Assembly (NCBI GenBank): GCA_030248065.1
Contig: JASAMV010002497.1
Location: 1-64,000, forward strand
Source: Rhynchonema sp. JSB1_4
Lineage: Eukaryota; Nematoda; Chromadorea; Monhysterida; Xyalidae
DNA length: 64,000 bases
Direction of reading: 5' to 3'
Shown: one piece after another, positions 57,401-64,000 of the stretch
Layout of the letters: each line of letters opens with the position of its first letter
Position numbering within the stretch: position 1 is the first letter of the stretch
The notes under the pieces: model-generated
Database searches by the model: none
What the model saw: only the letters and a program-made list of their open reading frames with translations
Told to the model about the DNA's origin: nothing
Position numbers and translations under genes: made by a program

Positions 57401-60400
57401 GATTTGAATTGTGGTAGTCAGTGAGTTCAGGTTACTGGAAAGACCTGGAAATAGCTTCATGCGCCTTTTGCTGAAGTTTATTTGTCTTGCATTTGTTTCT
57501 CTAATGTATACGTTGGTTGTTTTATGCTTTTTTGTACAATAAAAATAGGTAATTGTTCAACGTTGTTCCGAGCAATAAGCACATGATTTATTCATATGTG
57601 CGATGTTCAATAGGGCTCAGTCTACCGCTGAAACGTGGTCGTAATTGTTACATAATCCAATTCATCTCCTGTTACAACAGTGACTGATATGTATTCCAAT
57701 TACAGTTACGCACATCCATTTCAATTTCAGTAACTAAACAAACTGTTCCAATTACCGTAAGCCATGTCCATTCCAACCACAGTATCCAATGCCCATTTTA
57801 ATTACCGTAACCCACATCCAATTCAATCTCCCTAACTAAGCGACCATACCAATTACCGTAACCCGTGTCCATTCCATTCACAATATCCAATATCCATTCC
57901 AATTACCGTAACCCACATCCATTCCAATTACAGTAACGTGCGGTGACGTGTTCAGCGACCTCGATGGGTACGACGATCTGTTAGACGACGTCGGCACCTC
58001 GTTCGCAATGGCACCGCAGGCTGAACTGTCGCAGTTCCAGAAGGACAAATTCGCTTATCTATTTTATCAGTTTTACGGTTAGTTTGCCCAATTTATGATG
58101 ACTTCTTCTGGTCTCTTGCTGTGAGTGTCAGATTGTCATGGTGCTGACTGCCACGTACCACGTAGTACGTTTTACGCAAATGAAATGTTATGCAGTCAGT
58201 TTCGCCCGGTTCAAAATTTAGTCTCTAGGCTGTCAGAATTTTTTGATTATGGAAACAGGGATACAGTCGGTTAAATTAAAATCTTGAGGGTGAAGTCCGA
58301 CGGTGAAAACGATAAAGTTATACGGTTCTCGTAATATTTTCAGATGTCGACAGAAACGGCGTAATCACACATCAAGATTTCAAGGAAACTTTGAAGGTTC
58401 AATTTGGGTGTGGAATTGTTGGGGCCTTCAATTTTCTATCAATGGAAGGTTTTTACAAACATTCCACAGCTTCGATATCTATGTACTGCTGTAGTAAACC
58501 TGCTGGTCAAAATTAGGCACATAAAATATAGTGGCATGCGCAAATTTCGCAGTATCCTTTTCTCAAAAACGTTACGTGGGACCAAATTAATGCCTTTTCG
58601 ATATCCGATCACTAAGTTGACGATTCAAGCCCTATGTATATACGCCCACCTTGATTTTCAGGCCTTAAAGAAATTCCGGCGCTGGGGTTTGAGCGACCCG
58701 CGTTTCTCCGAATGTGAGTACGTCACTCGAAGCGCGTGGAATGCGCTCAAAGCTGCCGATCTCGATCACGACAATAAAGTTGGTGCACGCGTTGTTTTAT
58801 TTTTGTTTTTTTTTGTTTCGATATCAAACTTGGTTGCTCCGATCGGAGCTTCGACCTACGCGACAGTTGTTCCCAGGCCTAACATGGTAACAACTTTGGT
58901 CGAAATTAGTGGCTGCAATAAATCTGTAACATCGCTTAATATCCCTAATACAAAAATCAGACGGATAGTGATAGAGACAGATCCGATCCGATCACCGAGT
59001 TTCATATCGGCCAAAAATATTCTGGTTTTCTCTTGTTCATCTTTACTTTACTGTGTCCCTTGCTTATGTCACCAGCGAAGGTACTGGATGAGCTCGTGTA
59101 CTACAACAAGCATATAAAAATTTTAAGCTGAAGTGTGGGAGCACTTGGATGGAGCTCAGCTGATGCCGGTTCTCCACCTGCACCATTGCTCTGGTGGCCG
59201 CGCCACTCGGTCACTATTGTTTCGCGTGATTAATGTTTTAGCAAATGCGCCAGACAAATAATCAGTAAAAAAGCTCTTGCAAAAAGCGTATATGGCCACT
59301 TCAGCAAGTTTGACGGCGCGTGGGGTCTCGAGATAATCCGGGTGTAAATTATGTGAACTTGCTAATGTGCACCATAAATTCACGACTGTTTTGACGCGCC
59401 AAGCCGCGCTAGAACAACACACACGCGACGGAAAAGTTTTTGAGAACCACAAACACTGAGCCGATCCAAGCACCACATTGAACAAAGTTTTGCGAGCGTT
59501 TGCCATTATCAACACACATACACATGATGGCAGCAGCCTGGTTGTGGCTGTGGTCTTTCCCATATGCCACTACAAACGGCGTATTGCAAAGTGGTTGACG
59601 CACTGCGTCCCAGAGTCATTGAAGCACAACAATCATGTTCGCCAAAAAAGCCACCATATCGCTGCCCGACAACTCATTACGAAGAAGCGCCATCAATCTT
59701 GTGACAAGCTTGCTGTACGTCAACTACTCTACAATCAGCCTCATGACTACGCATCTTTATTACTGTGGGAAGAGTGTTGCAGTGTGCGGCACGGAACGGT
59801 GGCTTTCAGTCTTTCGCACACAAATAATCAAAAGTTTAAAGTTTGGCGCGGGAAGTGAACTTTTCGACAAAAAATAATGTCCTTTTCTAATGTGTCCCAG
59901 TGTCAGTTAATATCGTATATGACAGTTTGCAGTTTCAGCCAGATAAAGGTCCCAAAGTTCCCAAGAAAGAGGTATGTTCTTGATATGATGGTCTGCCTGG
60001 TAGATATACAAAAGGGGTTATATACCATACGTTGCGAATATTTGGGTTAGCAAACAGTGTTCGAACGGGTTCTTTTCTTGTTAAGAAGTTGGGATCGGGA
60101 TGGAATGGGATCCGTTTTAAACCGGGCCCGGGTGGATGTTACCAATAGTCAAAGCAATTTTTTTTTTTCATAGATGCAGATGACAGACACAGACATTATA
60201 CACATATAACACCGGAAAAGAAAAAAATTTTTTTAGAAAGATATTTTTCAATGTTTTTTTTTTTTATGATATATTTCAAAAATTTTTTTTTTAATAAAGT
60301 TAATTCTTTTTTTTTTTTTTAATTTTAAAAAAAATGCACCACACACACAAAACCTGCTGCACACTGGTAGAAACTTTCGGTGGCACAAAAAATGAACAAA

Positions 60401-61914
60401 TGAACTGCTTCCACACAAACACGGGTTTCGCATGCGCTGCATTTCACATCCAGATATAAGTATAGAGAAGATGCTTTGGCTTCAACTTGGCAAACTTACA
60501 GCGTTAAGCTGCTTGTGATTGCAAATCTATCCTGTCAAAATTAGAGGGTAATTCTAGAGTGGTTGACGTGCGTCAAGCTCGTAACACGCTCGGTAGACGC
60601 AACGCTGGCCTCTATCTGTTGCTCGGATTAGACACCGTAGTAGAGGTGTACAACATTGTGTCAACGATGTGTGTGACGTCAACCACTTTACAATTAGCCG
60701 CCGAATTCAAACACAATGCTGTCTCGAGAACTTTTCCGCTCGCAAAATAGGCTAATGATACAGTCGTCAACTCCAATGGTCAACTCTCGTCGTCAACCCA
60801 AGCAGCTCTAAATGACCGCGACAAATTAGGTACACACATACATAAGTTGTCAACAAGTGTTGACGATCTGGCTTGACGACAGTACTAAAAGCCGCAAAAT
60901 ATGAAAAGCAACGCTCGCTACACATTTAAACGCACGCTGCTGTGAAACATCACGAGTCTACCAAGAATCAAAATCGAGCTGATTTTGGAAACATCACCTG
61001 AACAACAAGCATATTATCGTTGCAGGTTTCACTGGAAGAATGGCAACAATACTGGGCGTCGTTCATACACAAATCGAATCTGTCATCGAGCAATGAAGGC
61101 TGGCCGCCAGACATTCCCTGGGTGAAGGACTACATGAACTTCTGGTTTGATCTCATGGACGCCGGAGGTACGGTTGGGAGGGGGGAGGGGGTAAGGCGGC
61201 AAGGGGTAGTGCAAGGTGGTGAGGGTTGAATGTGTGGAAAAAGAATTTTGAGATCAACGGATTTGTCTGGGGATAGTGGGCAGACATTGAACAGTCTGTT
61301 TTTAGCAATATACAATTTTACACATGTATTCTTGTAAGGTCATAAACTCGAAGTTATGCTCACCTGCGCCCATTTGGCACTTTCTGCAACAGTAGTGCAA
61401 CTGGTGTTGTCCATACAACAAATACTTTGGACCTTCTCTCTCATATGACGTGTGGCGTTTGTCCAGCATCAATTGTGACCAACCCACTCCGGACTGGTTG
61501 ATGTTTCAGGCGACGGTACATTGGAAGAAGACGAATATGTCGAAGTGACCTCATACTATGGCGTGCCCGCAGACAGCGCAAAGACCTGTTTCAAGATATT
61601 CGCCACTCAACCGGTTGGTATTTTTGGTCGGCACATGCGAAACTCGGCTTATAGTAATATGTCGTCGAAGCTAATGCCTTATTCTCGTGGGGTTAGGCAC
61701 GTGTCACAGGTGCAAATCGCATTGACGATAGTCAGGTGCACCGCCAGTCTGTGGAACAGTACGAGAACGGCTCACAGCCATTGTGTTCATAAAAGCTTGT
61801 GTTCCCATCCAGGTGGATCGACTGTATTTCGGCAAACTCTGGCTGCAATATATGACGTCCGATAACAAGTCAGCGCCTGGCAACTATGTATTCGGCAACT
61901 GCAAATGGAAATGA
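53262..61914 (+). CDS. Calexcitin-like EF-hand protein with N-terminal DUF4817 helix-turn-helix (8 coding exons)
   Basis: Exons: 53262-53381, 53847-54414, 57934-58077, 58344-58396, 58662-58778, 61026-61167, 61510-61613, 61813-61914. All are GT-AG and phase-consistent, giving 449 residues and TGA. Residues about 20-77 resemble DUF4817, an HTH region common in transposase-like proteins (MTVDERIRVVVLYFKHGES and LLAVVQLFCDTGSV). Residues about 100-225 are Ser/Gly/Gln/Arg-rich. Residues about 250-449 are a complete calexcitin/sarcoplasmic-type Ca2+-binding protein: EF loops DVDRNGVITHQD (278-289), DLDHDNKVSLEE (328-339) and DAGGDGTLEEDE (379-390), then a degenerate fourth hand and the family C-terminus APGNYVFG. 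Calexcitins are neuronal Ca2+ sensors. An in-frame stop lies just upstream of the ATG (53247). A second ATG at 58008 in exon 3 would give a normal 195-residue calexcitin, so the N-terminal part could be a separate gene or an alternative isoform. Confidence 0.82.
55338..55507. mobile_element. MITE, ATTGTAAAGTGGTTGAC family, copy C
   Basis: The left end is AGTGTAAAGTAGTTGACA and the right end is TGTCAACCACTCTACAAT. The 170-base interior is non-coding. Confidence 0.68.
55707..55854. mobile_element. MITE, ATTGTAAAGTGGTTGAC family, copy D
   Basis: The left end is ATTGTAGAGCAATTGACA and the right end is TGTTAACCACTTTACAAAT. At 148 bases the ends are more diverged than in copies E and F. Confidence 0.55.
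57699..57936. repeat. Tandem repeat (about 50-base unit) abutting exon 3
   Basis: Units start ATTACCGTAACCC/ATTACAGTTACGC and continue CACATCCATTCCAA. About 4.5 copies are present, each with an internal half-repeat of about 25 bases. The last copy contains the AATTACAG acceptor of exon 3, and other copies offer similar CAATTACAG/CAATTTCAG sites. Confidence 0.85.
59583..59735. mobile_element. MITE, ATTGTAAAGTGGTTGAC family, copy E (intron 5)
   Basis: The left end is ATTGCAAAGTGGTTGACG and the right end is CGTCAACTACTCTACAAT, with a 153-base length and a non-coding interior. Confidence 0.7.
59933..59971 (+). other. Candidate cassette exon in the EF-hand gene
   Basis: A TTTGCAG acceptor, an open 39-nt segment reading FQPDKGPKVPKKE in phase 0 and a consensus GTATGT donor lie in intron 5, which is also phase 0. 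Inclusion would insert 13 residues between Lys334 and Val335, inside EF loop 2, and should abolish that Ca2+ site. It may be a real alternative exon or a chance open segment. Confidence 0.4.
60155..60340. repeat. T/A homopolymer-rich tract
   Basis: Runs of T (10-15) and A alternate with short normal sequence. As with 49626-49858, the change in composition is abrupt. The tract lies within intron 5 of the EF-hand gene. Confidence 0.75.
60551..60694. mobile_element. MITE, ATTGTAAAGTGGTTGAC family, copy F (intron 5)
   Basis: The left end is ATTCTAGAGTGGTTGACG and the right end is CGTCAACCACTTTACAAT, with a 144-base length. It is the copy most similar in structure to copy E, 0.8 kb upstream. Confidence 0.7.
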
Positions 61915-63111
61915 AACATCAGCCAGCTTGCCGCATGATATTGTATGTGATCAGAATGTGTCGTTCGCAATTTTTCCTGTCATTATGACTCTGTTGATGA
62001 AAGTATACATGCAAAGCAGAATCTGTGAGAATGATTACGTAATGGTTAGTACCCCGAAAAAACCTATGAATTATTAAGTGAAATTTTACTTTTGCATTTT
62101 ATTCCGGAAACCGGTACACTTTGAATGTTTTCTCACTACAGCCATCATTGTTCTGGTTTACATTTTAATATCAATAATGTGCACTTTAACATGTACTTAT
62201 TCATCATGCCAGATAACAATTTTGAGCACAAGCCAGCTTCAAGTTTTGTTTGAGATGACTTTCATTGGTCTCTTGCTGCAGTAATCAGGATCTATGCCAA
62301 ACCATTGATTGATTCATTTTTTTGAGAATACTAATATCAGAAATTTTCATCAGAAATAATTACGTTTCGTGTCAATAATTTTTACTGATAATATCGCTTT
62401 TACTATTCAATGCATTTCGTTCTCACATTATGTGTTATAGTGAAATGACAATCAGTTTTGTTCCTCTCATTCGTTTCAAAAAATGAATGCCGATTTTCTT
62501 GATTTAGTGCATTTCTATTGTTTATGGTACGAGCACATTGTGATCAAAAGAATAAACCTATCATCAAGTGAGATCTTGTAAGTTCAATCGATGACAGCAC
62601 AATATTTCACACACCTTTGTGACTTGACAGCTTAAAACATGGGCAAACAGAAATAACAATTAGAAAAAAGCAAAAAACAAAAAAAGATAATGATTTCATC
62701 GCATAGAATGAATGCACCAAGGGATTGGAGTAAAATAATCAAGCACATATGATATCAAGATATGGAACATCATGGCAGTGCAAGAGGGGCTGGTTGGTAA
62801 TAATATTGAATGCACAAGACAAACGACAAATAGAGCAAATATTACAACAATTTAGGACGACAATGTAGGTCAAATAGAATAAAATGATAATAAACAATCA
62901 CGGAATTCAATGAATTTATGCGATCACTTGATGATAAAGTAGCAGCTCAACACGATACAAGTTTAAAAAACAATCAATGGTAACAGAAAAAGTGTGATCC
63001 GGTAAAGGAATGATATGGTGGACACAACAGACATAAAAAGGACAAGACAACCTTTTCACAAACAAATTCAAACGTGCACATCCTTGGTTGATCGACCATA
63101 ATGATGACATT
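61915..63111. other. Convergent 3' ends of the EF-hand and RNR genes
   Basis: This 1.2-kb interval holds both 3'UTRs. An AATAAA on the plus strand at 62551-62556 is a possible polyadenylation signal for the EF-hand gene. I saw no perfect AATAAA on the minus strand between 62557 and 63111 for the RNR gene, so a variant signal is likely. Confidence 0.5.
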
Positions 63112-63836
63112 TTAACCCGAACACATCAGACATCCCTCGGGGTTGTCCAGTGCGCACGACACCATTTCTTGCTGCAAACAATATTGCGAGTAGGATTGTT
63201 ATCTGATTGTTTGATTTCGACCAGCTAGCATTATTGAGATTTGACACCGAAATTGCGATAACACATCGACAAACGGCAACGGGATAATTGGAAAACGTGT
63301 CAAAATTAACGGTATATTAACGGTATATGTACCTCAAGTCCGACTTCGTCAGCTTTCGCCTCGCCGGCGGCCGAGCGTGGTCGTTCTTTCAGCGGATCGC
63401 GATTTTCGTCGTTTTCAGCCTTGAATACCGTAAAGGCGTTGCTGTTGGAGGATACTGCTATTTCGTGCAAGAGACGACGAGTGACTAGCGAAAACCAACA
63501 ATTTCATGTAGACAACATATCCCATCATAGCAGACACCAAAAAAGCCACTCCAAACAGCAAATAAACACTGCGCGCGGTCAAAACTTAATGCGTTCGTGT
63601 GAAGTTCTACATTGCAAACAAGCCGAATTCCCAATGCATGTGCGTCGAACTGGCTATGCTTCAACACCACCCGCCGACTCGCAAGGGCGCATGTGAAGCC
63701 CACCTAATGGCCAATTAAACATCCGACTCACCTGTTGGTTTTGAGCCTTTACGCGCAACGCCAGTTTATCCACTGTGAACTGTATGGCGTTGACGGCCGG
63801 TTTCGTGCGCAGGTAGTACATGCCCGTTTTCAGCCC
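63112..63836 (-). CDS. Ribonucleotide reductase large subunit, C-terminal exons (partial)
   Basis: The class I ribonucleoside-diphosphate reductase large (R1) subunit reduces NDPs to dNDPs in the cytosol. Exons on the minus strand: 63836-63732, 63419-63333 and 63171-63112 (TAA), all phase 0. The first encodes GLKTGMYYLRTKPAVNAIQF, which matches the conserved family block near the C-terminus. The second is a charged linker (AENDENRDPLKERPRS...). The last ends ALDNPEGCLMCSG, containing the CxxC pair that re-reduces the active site (vertebrate ending ECLMCGS). Only about the last 83 residues are in the window; the remainder lies beyond base 64000. The linker is somewhat longer than in vertebrates. 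Confidence 0.93.
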
Positions 63837-64000
63837 CTGTGCACACAATGAGAAACATAAAGACTAACGTAGCTGAGCGAAGTTGATATCGCGGAGAAAA
63901 TGAACCATGCACATGAAACTACTTTTGTCTGTCCTTTTTTACGCTTCACAAAGTATGGTCTTCAATGCATTGTCTTTTGTGATGGATATAATGGTATTGT
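63837..64000 (-). other. RNR gene intron, cut by window edge
   Basis: The GTGTGCACAG acceptor sits just before 63836 on the minus strand. No further RNR exon is visible to the window end. Confidence 0.6.

Larger units (their letters stand above)
54415..57698 (+). other. Intron 2 of the EF-hand gene
   Basis: This 3.5-kb interval (to 57933 including the tandem repeat) has two copies of the ATTGTAAAGTGGTTGAC MITE family (55338-55507 and 55707-55854) and no other recognisable feature. If the N-terminal exons are a separate gene, the promoter of the EF-hand gene should lie here. Confidence 0.5.
57934..61914 (+). other. Exons 3-8: calexcitin-like EF-hand domain
   Basis: Exon 3 encodes ELSQFQKDKFAYLFYQFY, matching the first helix of calexcitins. 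Exon 4 gives EF loop 1, with Asp rather than Glu in the last loop position. Exon 5 gives the RRWGLSDPRF segment and half of loop 2. Exon 6 completes loop 2 and carries WVKDYMNFWFDLMD. Exon 7 completes loop 3. Exon 8 gives LYFGKLWLQYMTSDNKSAPG and the C-terminus. The domain is complete. Confidence 0.93.

Noticed and set aside
63421..63696. 91-codon plus-strand frame over the RNR locus
   Set aside because: It lies in the intron between RNR exons, on the opposite strand, and has no family resemblance.

Overview
The window is nuclear DNA from an animal, most likely an invertebrate. It has GT-AG introns, animal-specific gene families (an IMP/IGF2BP RNA-binding protein and a calexcitin-type EF-hand protein), long introns and many short inverted-repeat transposons. 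Several interstitial TTAGGC-like (GCCTAA) tracts resemble the nematode telomere unit, but they are too degenerate to settle the phylum. There are no bacterial operons, CRISPR arrays, rRNA genes or convincing tRNA genes.

Layout. (1) Bases 1-13472 form a giant imperfect palindrome: a left arm of about 6.4 kb, a spacer of about 0.7 kb and a right arm of about 6.3 kb. The arms are mosaics of short repeat modules with terminal motifs like GCAGTGTAGTTCCTGG, long G/C runs, GCGCGC hairpins, GTGTCGGG, GGCCC and CCAATACC minisatellites. The palindrome contains the first two coding exons of the IMP gene. The right-arm copies are intact. The left-arm copy of exon 1 has a 1-base deletion that makes an immediate stop. 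(2) Bases 10408-25176 (+) hold an 18-exon IMP/IGF2BP gene whose exons join in phase into a 757-residue protein with 2 RRM and 4 KH domains. (3) Bases 25177-53261 have a T-rich 3'UTR-like stretch and then about 26 kb with no recognisable gene, filled with MITE-like inverted-repeat elements. One of these has a telomere-like loop. (4) Bases 53262-61914 (+) hold an 8-exon gene. Its phases join an N-terminal DUF4817 helix-turn-helix (known from transposase-like proteins) and a low-complexity linker to a complete calexcitin-like EF-hand protein. (5) Bases 63112-63836 (-) hold the last three coding exons of the ribonucleotide reductase large subunit, converging on the EF-hand gene; the rest lies beyond the window.

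The three genes belong to unrelated pathways (mRNA control, calcium sensing, dNTP synthesis) and nothing suggests they act together. The points of most interest are the gene-bearing palindrome with one broken and one intact IMP 5' end, the putative DUF4817/EF-hand fusion with a possible cassette exon that would break an EF-hand loop, and several MITE families. All exon models come from reading splice sites, reading frame and family similarity by eye; no transcripts or searches were available.
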